IMG/VR virus record: IMGVR_UViG_3300028027_000266
Coordinates: 1-21,709 of that record
Length of the DNA stretch: 21,709 nt
Source: a virus
Reading direction: 5' to 3' (one strand)
In this document: positions 6,281-12,836 of the stretch, in pieces
How positions within the stretch are numbered: the stretch's first letter is position 1
Layout of the letters: every line of letters begins with the position of its first letter
The notes under the pieces: model-generated
The model's database searches: none
Seen by the model: only the letters and a program-made list of their open reading frames with translations
What the model was told of the DNA's origin: nothing
Program-made: the position numbers and the translations under genes

Positions 6281-6817
6281 ATGCCATATCGTATTGAAAG
6301 ATCAGGTTCACAGTATGCTGTTGTCGATGACAAGGGTAAGACTGTTGGAACCCACGCAACAGAAGAAGAGGCTACATCTCAAGTAAGAGCGCTGTATGCA
6401 AATGTACCAGATGCAAGCAAAAAGAATGTTATTCGCTATGGAAGACGTAGAAGTGGCATTGGAGATTCTCGTACGGGAGTCAATACGGGAGGAGAAAGCA
6501 TGTCAGCAGCAGACCAGATTCAAGAATTAGCAGCAGTTATTAAGCAAATGATGAGTGAAATCCCTGGCGGTACACCACAAGAACAACAGGTTACAACTGA
6601 AGGATACAAGGATTGCGGATGCGAAACATGCAAAGCAATGAATGTTGACTGTCCAGATTGTCCTGCTTGTTCTCCAAAAAACATCGGTAATGGCAAAGAT
6701 GCTGAGTTTGAAGCAACAAAGCCAGACACAATGGATGCATATGATAATGCTATGGGTAAAAACTATCACACCATTTGGGGCGGATCAGTACTTGATTTAA
6801 ATCCGTTTTATAAGTAA
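6281..6817 (+). CDS. phage protein with two parts: short N-terminal domain and Cys-rich C-terminal protein
   Basis: The 178-residue protein starts MPYRIERSGSQYAVVDDKG, with the EEEATSQVRALYAN helix: a beta hairpin plus helix seen at the N-terminus of many phage proteins. A basic, Gly-rich linker (GRRRSGIGDSRTG) follows. The rest has a helix (QIQELAAVIKQMM) and a Cys cluster (CGCETCK and DCPDCPAC, six to seven Cys, likely metal-binding), ending in GGSVLDLNPFYK. An internal in-frame ATG at 6500 has a much better ribosome site than the first start, so a 106-residue second product is likely. The role is unknown; its position fits a virion or assembly protein. Confidence 0.8.
   Translation: MPYRIERSGSQYAVVDDKGKTVGTHATEEEATSQVRALYANVPDASKKNVIRYGRRRSGIGDSRTGVNTGGESMSAADQIQELAAVIKQMMSEIPGGTPQEQQVTTEGYKDCGCETCKAMNVDCPDCPACSPKNIGNGKDAEFEATKPDTMDAYDNAMGKNYHTIWGGSVLDLNPFYK
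6487..6502 (+). promoter_or_regulatory. strong internal ribosome site and in-frame ATG
   Basis: CGGGAGGAG (6486-6494) lies 5 bases before ATG 6500, which is in frame with the 6281 gene. It would yield a product starting MSAADQIQELA and lacking the N-terminal 73 residues. Confidence 0.6.
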
Positions 6818-6818
6818 T

Positions 6819-6959
6819 ATGCCAAAGAAAAAAGCGGGATCTTTTAATGCTACCCAAATTAAAAATGGTAAGATTGTTCGTTTAAATAAAAACGGTACAG
6901 TTAAATCAGTTATTGGTGACTACGAAGTTAAGCATCCAGCAAATAAAAATAAGGGGTAA
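6819..6959 (+). CDS. very small basic protein
   Basis: The protein is 46 residues: MPKKKAGSFNATQIKNGKIV, then beta-forming NKNGTVKSVIGDYEV, ending KHPANKNKG. It is highly basic and has no Cys or hydrophobic segment. It starts 1 base after the previous stop and ends 3 bases before the next start, in the same strand and style as its neighbours, so it is probably translated. Function is unknown; a nucleic-acid contact is possible from charge alone. Confidence 0.65.
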   Translation: MPKKKAGSFNATQIKNGKIVRLNKNGTVKSVIGDYEVKHPANKNKG

Positions 6960-6962
6960 AAT

Positions 6963-7112
6963 ATGGAAGATCTAACAGTAGAGGAATTAAGACAATTAGT
7001 TGCTTTTTACAGACAAAAGTCTAATGATTTAGAATTTGAAACATTGAAGTTTCAATTAAAGAATGCAAGAGTGCCCGAGAATATTCAGGTAGATAAAAAA
7101 ACTAAGCCATAG
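6963..7112 (+). CDS. small helical protein
   Basis: The 49-residue protein is MEDLTVEELRQLVAFYRQKS..., mostly one amphipathic helix with heptad-like hydrophobics (L, L, V, F, L, F, L), and ends VPENIQVDKKTKP. AAGGGG (6951-6956) stands 6 bases before the ATG and covers the end of the preceding gene. The next gene begins 8 bases after its stop with its own AGGAG. It may be a coiled-coil oligomerisation or chaperone-like phage protein; nothing specific is recognised. Confidence 0.65.
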   Translation: MEDLTVEELRQLVAFYRQKSNDLEFETLKFQLKNARVPENIQVDKKTKP

Positions 7113-7120
7113 GAGAAAAA

Positions 7121-7552
7121 ATGCTATATGTCATAACCTTTGGCTTGACATTGGTTGCTTCTTGGTTTATAATTAAAATAACAACTAAAAGCAGAAATAG
7201 AGCATTTCGTAGAACCTTGTATAAACAAAGTGATCTACACAGGATTATGAAAAAGTTTTTTTCTCAGCAGTTGATTACAGACATTGATATAAACCGATCT
7301 TCCCAGTTGACAAGGCGAAGAGAAAAGGATACAATTAAGGTAATAGTAATTGATGAAAAAGCATATTGGGTATCAGACAATGTGTTTTATGTTGCTGATG
7401 CTGTTGAAGGTAATCCAATACCCGAAACTGCCCAACCGTTAGATACTAAACAAATGTCAAATAAAGAAATTAATAAAATGTTATTCATTTTGGATAACCT
7501 AAAGAATGGAAAAAGCGATGATAGTGGCAGTACAGGGAACGAAAGACTTTAA
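7121..7552 (+). CDS. membrane-anchored phage protein
   Basis: The protein is 143 residues. It has one N-terminal membrane helix (about 2-20, MLYVITFGLTLVASWFIIK) followed by a strongly basic stretch (KSRNRAFRRTL), so the bulk lies in the cytoplasm. The soluble part contains KVIVIDEKAYWVSDNVFYVAD, probably a beta sheet, and a helical C-terminus (MSNKEINKMLFILDNLK). AGGAG lies 5 bases before the ATG. The end overlaps the next gene by about 35 bases. No family is recognised. Confidence 0.75.
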   Translation: MLYVITFGLTLVASWFIIKITTKSRNRAFRRTLYKQSDLHRIMKKFFSQQLITDIDINRSSQLTRRREKDTIKVIVIDEKAYWVSDNVFYVADAVEGNPIPETAQPLDTKQMSNKEINKMLFILDNLKNGKSDDSGSTGNERL

Positions 7553-7868
7553 CGACTATAACGTATTTCTTCGTGCTATGAGTGTTGCCTTGTCTGGAAT
7601 GAAAGAAGAAGATAAAGAATTTACAATCTACTCAGTTGGTCCAGCACGTATCAACTCAATGGTATCTGAGTTTTCTAATCTTTCTGAAAGAGGTATGAAG
7701 GCAAGAGGCAAAAAAATTAAGTTTTATAAAGCGCCTTCATCTTGGATAGAAGAAAATATTAGTTATGTTAACTACTTTGCATTTTTAAGCACTGCAAATC
7801 AACTGCAATCAAAACTAGTAGATACTGCAGAATTAAATAATGTTGAAGTTGGAATTTTTAGGTATTAA
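7518..7868 (+). CDS. small Rossmann-like protein, possibly SLOG/DUF2493-related
   Basis: I choose ATG 7518 (116 residues) over ATG 7506 because GGAAAA lies at a good distance and the protein then starts MIVAVQGTKDFNDYNVFLRAM. This resembles the beta strand, GSRDF-like loop and helix that open SLOG/YspA (DUF2493) proteins. Later strands FTIYSVG and KIKFYKAP are consistent with an alpha/beta fold, but the GAARGAD-type nucleotide motif of true SLOG proteins is missing. Relationship is tentative. The gene overlaps its predecessor by 35 bases and is followed 1 base later by the next ATG. Confidence 0.7.
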   Translation: MIVAVQGTKDFNDYNVFLRAMSVALSGMKEEDKEFTIYSVGPARINSMVSEFSNLSERGMKARGKKIKFYKAPSSWIEENISYVNYFAFLSTANQLQSKLVDTAELNNVEVGIFRY

Positions 7869-7869
7869 A

Positions 7870-8625
7870 ATGTTAAAGAAAAAACCTATAAACGTCTACT
7901 GGGCACCTTGCTGGACCGATGTTCCTGAAAATAATTGGAATATGTTGTACCCAGATCCTGAACAACTATATAAAAATTTATCTAAAAAAAGAGCAAAAGA
8001 AACTGCACCAACAGACAACTTACTTCAGTGTCCAGCAGTTAGTAATAAGTTTAGGAATACTTATTTATTTACAACTTCTGTTGATAGTAACATTACTATT
8101 GAAAATGACAATGCTTATTCTATATTTCCAGATCAACTAAAAAGAAATGGCATAACCGCAAAAATTCAAAGAACTGCATCATTTGAAAACAACAAATTAG
8201 TAGTTGTAATGTTATCTTGGATTTTTTTTACAGATGAAGACAGTCTAGATGCAACCTTTACTCCACCATATTTTCATCAAACAGAAATTCAAAAATATGG
8301 AGCACCAGTCCCTGGAACCTTTAATATTGGTAAATGGTTTAGGCCATATGTTTATGAGGTAAACCTATGGGATAATGTAAATGAATTTAATATTAAAGAA
8401 AACGATCCTTTATTTTATACCGAGTTTATTACAGATAGACCAGTAAAAGTTCATAGATTTGAAATGAACGAAAAACTTTTTGCTTTGTCTAGGGCCACAA
8501 GTTCGGCTTCAGTAACTATGGGAGCGCTTAGGCCACTATCTAAAAGATATGAGCAATTTGCACAAAGTAGAAGTAAAGATATAATTCTAAAAGAAATCAA
8601 CAAACAGATTGTAGGGAAAAAATGA
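7870..8625 (+). CDS. conserved phage protein, related in style to the 9117 gene product
   Basis: The 251-residue protein starts at ATG 7870, 1 base after the preceding stop. It begins INVYWAPCWTD and has a beta-rich core with FNIGKWFRPYVYEVNLW (151-167) and FNIKENDPLFYTEFITDRPVKVHRF (split around residue 185), then a helical C-terminus. Comparable uncharacterised proteins occur in cyanophages and other aquatic phages (from memory). The KENDPLFYTEF stretch recalls the IEKGTPICQII stretch of the 9117 product, so the two may be distant paralogues. No catalytic residues can be assigned. Confidence 0.8.
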   Translation: MLKKKPINVYWAPCWTDVPENNWNMLYPDPEQLYKNLSKKRAKETAPTDNLLQCPAVSNKFRNTYLFTTSVDSNITIENDNAYSIFPDQLKRNGITAKIQRTASFENNKLVVVMLSWIFFTDEDSLDATFTPPYFHQTEIQKYGAPVPGTFNIGKWFRPYVYEVNLWDNVNEFNIKENDPLFYTEFITDRPVKVHRFEMNEKLFALSRATSSASVTMGALRPLSKRYEQFAQSRSKDIILKEINKQIVGKK

Positions 8626-8831
8626 TAGTAAATAAATTAGAACTAATGGAAAAGATTGTTGAAAAAAATAATAATCTTAAGTGGGTAGGTTGGGATGTTC
8701 TAGAACTCAAGAGATCTAATCTTGGCAGAACAGACGTTAATGGTATTCGTATCAATGATCAATGGTACATTAAGAAAGATATCAAACTTACTGACAAGGG
8801 TTGGGAAATATCAAACAAGTATAGGATGTAA
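8622..8831 (+). CDS. small conserved phage protein
   Basis: The protein is 69 residues. ATGA overlaps the preceding stop, and GTAGGGAAAA precedes the ATG. The sequence MIVNKLELMEKIVEKNN forms a helix, then KWVGWDVLELKRS and GIRINDQWYIKKDIKLTDKGWEIS form a beta sheet. Small basic proteins of this shape are common between structural and regulatory genes in actinophages. It precedes whiB by 2 bases. Function is unknown. Confidence 0.75.
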   Translation: MIVNKLELMEKIVEKNNNLKWVGWDVLELKRSNLGRTDVNGIRINDQWYIKKDIKLTDKGWEISNKYRM

Positions 8832-8833
8832 TC

Positions 8834-9127
8834 ATGAAGCAGCACTTATGGAAAGATGATGCTCCATGTAAAGATTTAGACACAAACTTATTTTTTGATA
8901 AATATGAAGAAGTTGTAGATACAAGATTAATGGTTGATTCTTTATGTATAAAGTGTCCACTTATCTCAAGATGCTTTGCTGTTGGTATCTCTGGTAAGGA
9001 GTGGGGAGTTTGGGGAAGTGTATACTTAGAAGATGGAAAACCATCTAGAGAATTTAATAACCACAAAAGTAAAACTGACTGGGCCAACACTTGGCAGACA
9101 CTGACTATGGAGCATAATGAAAAATAA
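8834..9127 (+). CDS. WhiB-like (Wbl) iron-sulfur transcription regulator
   Basis: The protein is 97 residues. Four Cys in the Wbl pattern C12-x25-C38-x2-C41-x5-C47 (PCKD ... LCIKCPLISRC) would bind a 4Fe-4S cluster. The hallmark turn GVWGS (58-62; usual form G(V/I)WGG) follows. The C-terminus lacks a long basic AT-hook-like tail. Wbl proteins bind the primary sigma factor of actinobacteria and redirect transcription, and phage copies such as the mycobacteriophage TM4 WhiB can repress host whiB genes and exclude superinfection. This is the strongest host indicator in the window. It overlaps the following gene by 11 bases. Confidence 0.92.
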   Translation: MKQHLWKDDAPCKDLDTNLFFDKYEEVVDTRLMVDSLCIKCPLISRCFAVGISGKEWGVWGSVYLEDGKPSREFNNHKSKTDWANTWQTLTMEHNEK

Positions 9128-9830
9128 AAAACTTATAATTCAACCTGTGGAAGAAATTGGGGATCACTTTATTAACATAAAGCCAGCATCTGAATTTGTT
9201 CCAGAGTGGTATAGAAAAAGCAATAGTACTATTCCAAGATTTAATACAAGGCTCACACCCCAGTATCCTGGAATTGCAACATCAACTTATAAGAGATGTA
9301 CCCCACTATTTGATGCAATGACTGCTGGTTATATGATGTATTTAACTGCAGATATTGAAGTTACTAAAAAAGATGATGGGTTTCCATATATTATGTGGAG
9401 AACTTCTAGAAAAATAATTACAGAGCATTCTCATGAGCAATGGGAAGGTTTGCCTGCTCCTGAAGGGTATAGCCAATATGTTTATAAGTGGCATAACCAG
9501 CATAGGCTAGAAGTTCCTGAAGGGTATTCTTTATTCTTTACAAGCCCAATAAACCGTTTTGACTTGCCATTTTTAAATGTTTCAGGTTTTGTTGATAACG
9601 ATTCATATAATAATCCAGTGCACTTTCCATTTTTTATTCTTGATTCTTTTACTGGAATCATAGAAAAAGGAACCCCAATCTGTCAAATTATTCCAATTAA
9701 AAGAGATAGTTGGTCAAGAGAAGTAATTCCATATTCAGAAAAAGATAGCACTGCAAATGCTGAAAAGTTTTTCTCTACAATTAAAAGATCTTATAAGACT
9801 AACTTTTGGAAAAAGAAAGAGTACAAGTAA
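9117..9830 (+). CDS. conserved phage protein with dUTPase-like C-terminal motifs (tentative)
   Basis: The 237-residue protein has an aromatic-rich N-terminal half (ASEFVPEWYRKS, CTPLFDAMTAGYMMYL). Its second half contains GYSLFFTSPINRFDLPFLNVSGFVD..DSYNNPVHFP (about 137-171) and IEKGTPICQIIPIKR (182-196). This order, a (G/S)G(F/V)(I/V)D.D turn followed by strands and then a Gly-x-x-I-x-Q motif, resembles dUTPase/dCTP deaminase motifs 3 and 4, but the P-loop-like Gly/Ser-rich motif 5 is not seen. Related uncharacterised proteins occur in aquatic phages (from memory, perhaps DUF6065-like). Function is not established. Confidence 0.8.
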   Translation: MKNKKLIIQPVEEIGDHFINIKPASEFVPEWYRKSNSTIPRFNTRLTPQYPGIATSTYKRCTPLFDAMTAGYMMYLTADIEVTKKDDGFPYIMWRTSRKIITEHSHEQWEGLPAPEGYSQYVYKWHNQHRLEVPEGYSLFFTSPINRFDLPFLNVSGFVDNDSYNNPVHFPFFILDSFTGIIEKGTPICQIIPIKRDSWSREVIPYSEKDSTANAEKFFSTIKRSYKTNFWKKKEYK

Positions 9831-10060
9831 TGTATACAGATTCTATGCGTAGGGCATTTCATAATATTCAAGCCCCAAAAGGTTTTGGTGTTAATCTTAT
9901 TGACAACGAGCACTTTCTTACGATAAAATTAGACGAGAAACATTTTGCTGGACTAGTGCATGATGAAAAGATCGCAGCCCTACAGTATGTAGTACAATTA
10001 AAGGATGCATTGGAAAAAGAAGGAGCAATTGTTTTGGTTACTAGAGAGGCATTAAAATGA
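9830..10060 (+). CDS. small conserved phage protein
   Basis: The 76-residue protein starts at ATG 9830 in a TAATG overlap; an upstream in-frame TTG at 9806 is not needed. It reads MYTDSMRRAFHNIQAPKGFG, then LIDNEHFLTIKLDEKHFAGL and a helix (DEKIAALQYVVQLKDALEKEG) ending IVLVTREALK. This beta-beta-alpha-beta arrangement suggests a compact alpha/beta fold. The end overlaps the next gene by ATGA. No function is recognised. Confidence 0.75.
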   Translation: MYTDSMRRAFHNIQAPKGFGVNLIDNEHFLTIKLDEKHFAGLVHDEKIAALQYVVQLKDALEKEGAIVLVTREALK

Positions 10061-10200
10061 TTAAGTTTATTTTATTAAAAATTATATGCTCTTTTAAAGG
10101 TCATAATTTAGTACAGGCTGGCTCCTGTCCCTTTACAGGATCTACATATGATCTGTGTACTAGATGCACATTAATGATTCCTCAGCAGGTGGCAGTATGA
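10057..10200 (+). CDS. Cys/His microprotein
   Basis: The 47-residue protein MIKFILLKIICSFKGHNLVQ... contains H16 in KGH followed by GSCPFTG and LCTRCTLMI, giving a His plus three-Cys set that could bind zinc. Short actinophage proteins with the same order (GHxxxxAGSCPFTGxxYxxCTRC) are familiar to me but unnamed. ATGA overlaps on both sides argue for real translation. An RNA or protein contact role is possible; nothing proves it. Confidence 0.72.
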   Translation: MIKFILLKIICSFKGHNLVQAGSCPFTGSTYDLCTRCTLMIPQQVAV

Positions 10201-10622
10201 TACAAAATGTTTTGATTATTTCTTTGTTAACGCTTTCTATTTCTTTTATAGTTGCATATTCAATTCTTTTAAAAAAGTTTGTTGATGTAAAAAACATTGT
10301 TGCTAAATTAGTTTTTGATAATTTTACATTAGAAAAAGTAATTGAGTTACAAAATGATAAAGAAATACAGACAGGTGAAAGCGTTCATAAAGAAAATTTT
10401 GTTAAATTTATTAGTGAGTCAAGAGACTGGGCCTTTAACTATATTGAAGAGGTTCAAGATGGACTGTCTAAGTTTATCAATGAATTAGAACCTGAAATTA
10501 ATTATTTTAAAGAATATGGAGATATTGGAGCAATGTCACCAAATTACTATTCAATGAAAAAATTTGTACAAGAGTACGAAAAATTAAAGATGCTTTTACC
10601 TACAGAAGAAAAAAATAAATGA
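10197..10622 (+). CDS. membrane-anchored helical phage protein
   Basis: ATG 10197 is chosen (141 residues) because it overlaps the previous stop as ATGA; an earlier in-frame ATG at 10164 would overlap 37 bases. One N-terminal membrane helix (about 4-24, VLIISLLTLSISFIVAYSILL) is followed by a Lys-rich, largely helical cytoplasmic part (VKNIVAKLVFDNF, WAFNYIEEVQDGLSKFINEL). The form recalls an i-spanin or another lysis accessory protein, but the evidence is only topology and proximity to holin-like genes. The end overlaps the next start. Confidence 0.75.
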   Translation: MIQNVLIISLLTLSISFIVAYSILLKKFVDVKNIVAKLVFDNFTLEKVIELQNDKEIQTGESVHKENFVKFISESRDWAFNYIEEVQDGLSKFINELEPEINYFKEYGDIGAMSPNYYSMKKFVQEYEKLKMLLPTEEKNK

Positions 10623-10777
10623 AAGATATTATTTTATCAACACTAACAGGTTTTGGATGCGGTGTCGTGTTCGCAGCATTCAAATTGCCAGTACCAGCAC
10701 CACCAGTTTTTGCGGGAGTCGCAGGAATTATTGGTCTATGGATTGGCTTTACATTACTAACACGAGTTATATCCTAG
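10619..10777 (+). CDS. XapX-domain membrane microprotein
   Basis: The 52-residue protein MKDIILSTLTGFGCGVVFAAF... has two membrane helices around the diagnostic LPVPAPPVFAGVAGIIGLWIG, the XapX (DUF1427) motif of Pro-rich PxPAPP followed by Gly-rich helix. Family function is unknown. In bacteria it is a short inner-membrane protein, and it is also seen in phages. ATGA overlaps the previous gene, and the holin-like gene follows 10 bases later behind AGGAGG. A role in lysis is possible by context. Confidence 0.8.
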   Translation: MKDIILSTLTGFGCGVVFAAFKLPVPAPPVFAGVAGIIGLWIGFTLLTRVIS

Positions 10778-10787
10778 GAGGAATACA

Positions 10788-11057
10788 ATGAATACAGAAC
10801 AACTAAAGGCACTACTGGCATCATATGGTCGCTCAGTACTTGCATCAGGTCTAGCACTCTATATGGCTGGCGTAACAGATCCAAAGGATCTCTGGACAGC
10901 ACTTGTTGCTGCTATCGCACCAGTAGCAATTAGAGCAATCAACCCTAATGACAAGGCGTTTGGCGTATTGCCAGATGCCAAGGAAGTAGAGAAGGCTCTA
11001 AAGTCTGCTAAGGCACCTGTAAAGAAGGCTGCTAAGAAGGCAGCACCAAAGAAGTAA
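10788..11057 (+). CDS. holin-like protein with Lys/Ala-rich tail
   Basis: The protein is 89 residues. Helix 1 (SVLASGLALYMAGV, about 16-29) and helix 2 (LWTALVAAIAPVAIRAI, about 34-51) form a membrane hairpin. A polar link (NPNDKAFG) and a highly basic tail follow (KSAKAPVKKAAKKAAPKK). The pattern YGRSVLASGLALYxAGVTDP is familiar from actinophage genes annotated as holins (memory, not searched). A strong AGGAGG lies 6 bases upstream. A hairpin terminator follows directly, so it ends the long plus-strand unit. Holin function is plausible, although the endolysin lies 6.6 kb upstream. Confidence 0.8.
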   Translation: MNTEQLKALLASYGRSVLASGLALYMAGVTDPKDLWTALVAAIAPVAIRAINPNDKAFGVLPDAKEVEKALKSAKAPVKKAAKKAAPKK

Positions 11058-11063
11058 TTCTTT

Positions 11064-11105
11064 AGGGAGGGATATGCCTATGTGGTCTATCCCTCTCTTT
11101 CTTTT
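11064..11105 (+). terminator. rho-independent terminator of the plus-strand operon
   Basis: AGGGAGGGATA (11064-11074) pairs with TATCCCTCTCT (11088-11098) with one G-T pair and a 13-base loop. A T-rich tract (TTTCTTTT) follows the stem. Confidence 0.8.
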
Positions 11106-11111
11106 ATCACT

Positions 11112-11819
11112 ATGACATACCTATATGAAAATCAGGTAAGACCAAAGTCTAAGACTGCACTAATCATGTGTACGTACATTAGACTTGAAAACATGCCTAA
11201 AATTATTCAAAGACTTCAAAACCAAACCAACAAACAGTTTGATTTTTATATATCAAACAACTGCGAGAATAAAGATAATAAACTTATTGGTTATTTTAAT
11301 AAATATGGAGAGGATTTTGGAACTAATGTATTTATTAAAAATTATCAAAACAAGTATAAACAATTTTCTAGATTTTACCTTGCAAGAGATTTAGCAAAAG
11401 AGGGTTATGAAAAGATAATCTTTGTAGATGATGATGAGGCCCTGCCATCAACTTTTATTCAAGACTGCTACGATCAGTATGATGAAAATCAAATTAAATC
11501 TTTTTATGCCCACAATGTTGAAAAAGATTATTGGAAAAAAATTAGACTTACTAAAGGTGAGATAGGTAACTACGCTGGCACAGGTGGCCTAATCTGTTCT
11601 GCTAAAATATTTTTAGATGATAAACTATTTGAGTGCCCAGAAGAATACCATATCATTGATGACTTGTGGTTTTCTTATTATATTTTAAAGTATACTCAAT
11701 ATAAGATAACATTATTGGATACAAATATTCAGTTTATTAGAGATGATAAGGGTACATTTGTTCACCTAAAAGATCTTAAAAGAAAATTTTCAACTGAGTA
11801 TATTTTGAATAACAGTTAA
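11112..11819 (+). CDS. GT-A type glycosyltransferase (family 2-like)
   Basis: I choose ATG 11112 (235 residues); the frame extends to GTG 11082, but that lies inside the terminator hairpin. The protein opens TALIMCTYIRLENMPKIIQRL and FDFYISNN, the usual first strands of a GT2 nucleotide-sugar domain. It then has KIIFVDDDEALP (DxD metal motif) and GNYAGTGGLICSAKIF before IIDDLWFSYY, the acceptor-side acidic motif. No membrane segment is present, so it is cytoplasmic. No Shine-Dalgarno sequence or clear promoter precedes it. Its 3' end overlaps the convergent gene by 30 bases. Substrate unknown. Confidence 0.82.
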   Translation: MTYLYENQVRPKSKTALIMCTYIRLENMPKIIQRLQNQTNKQFDFYISNNCENKDNKLIGYFNKYGEDFGTNVFIKNYQNKYKQFSRFYLARDLAKEGYEKIIFVDDDEALPSTFIQDCYDQYDENQIKSFYAHNVEKDYWKKIRLTKGEIGNYAGTGGLICSAKIFLDDKLFECPEEYHIIDDLWFSYYILKYTQYKITLLDTNIQFIRDDKGTFVHLKDLKRKFSTEYILNNS

Positions 11820-12836
11820 ATACTTATCTCTTAATATATCAATATCAAAATGTTTTAATGCTATCTCATAGGCTTTTTTCTTCTGATCTTCTTTGTTGTT
11901 ATCCTCAACATAATTATCAATTAAGTTGGCTAACTTTTTTGGATTAGCAGAATAAACATCAAGCCACATGCGTGTTAAAAGTTTGTCAGTTTTATTTGAT
12001 TCAACAAGCCACTCATTTGGCAGAACAAAATTATTTGGAGATATATCTGTCATAAATACTGGTAGGCCACTCATTAAAGACTCATTCATTGGTAAGCATA
12101 GGCCAGCATATCGCCTTGGAAGAACCATGGCATCAAATCCACTATAAAGGTCTGCATTGCTATCTGTATTTGATATATCAATAGTTAGTCTAGGATCTTT
12201 GCAATCTGTTTCTATTGGAGTTTGACTTTTAATAACTAACTCATAGTTGGCGGTAGAGTATTTAAGCATATCTATAACAGTGCTAGTACCATTTCTATCT
12301 TTAGATGCAAACTTACCAGCAATATGAAGTATTCTATTATGAGTTTTTGACATATTATTTTCTCTTGGTACCATAAAATCATTTGGATCTATTGGTGGGG
12401 CTAAATGTGCAACCTGTGCCCTATCCTCAAGAACTTCTTTTACATGTTCTAGATTCCACACACTAGGGGAGAGCAGCATGGTTGGAGCCATTTGGTTATC
12501 ATCATTTATTAAATCTAAAAATTCATAGTTATATTGATTAATTGTTTTTATATTTCTTTTTTCTGCAAGGGGAAGGAATAAACTGCTATAAAAAGATTCA
12601 CAGGTAAATACAACATCTAGATCACGAAGGAAAGCAACAATCTCTTCCTTTGATGCAAAGCCTCTTTTAGTTGTTATACATGGATAGCCTGCATACCATT
12701 CAGGATGCTGCTTGTTTTCATTAAATGGTCTTGAGTCAATAAGAAGGATCTTGTCTGGTTTTAGCATATTAACTATATTTCTTGTTTGATTACCTAAACC
12801 AGTGTTATCTGATCTTGCAATGATTCCTAGTCTCAT
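11790..12836 (-). CDS. GT-B type glycosyltransferase (GT4-like)
   Basis: The 348-residue protein starts MRLGIIARSDNTGLGNQTRN, a typical GT-B N-terminal strand and Gly loop. The C-terminal Rossmann half includes RILHIAGKFASKDRNG, YELVIKSQTP, the YSGFDAMVLPRRYAGLCLPMNES stretch (231-253) and SGLPVFMTDISPN, equivalent to the donor-binding E-x7-E region of GT4 (E252; the second Glu is replaced by Asp/Ser residues). ATGA overlaps the upstream cassette gene. Sugar and acceptor are unknown. It is the last gene of the minus-strand cassette and converges on the 11112 gene. Confidence 0.82.
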   Translation of the reverse strand: MRLGIIARSDNTGLGNQTRNIVNMLKPDKILLIDSRPFNENKQHPEWYAGYPCITTKRGFASKEEIVAFLRDLDVVFTCESFYSSLFLPLAEKRNIKTINQYNYEFLDLINDDNQMAPTMLLSPSVWNLEHVKEVLEDRAQVAHLAPPIDPNDFMVPRENNMSKTHNRILHIAGKFASKDRNGTSTVIDMLKYSTANYELVIKSQTPIETDCKDPRLTIDISNTDSNADLYSGFDAMVLPRRYAGLCLPMNESLMSGLPVFMTDISPNNFVLPNEWLVESNKTDKLLTRMWLDVYSANPKKLANLIDNYVEDNNKEDQKKKAYEIALKHFDIDILRDKYLTVIQNILS

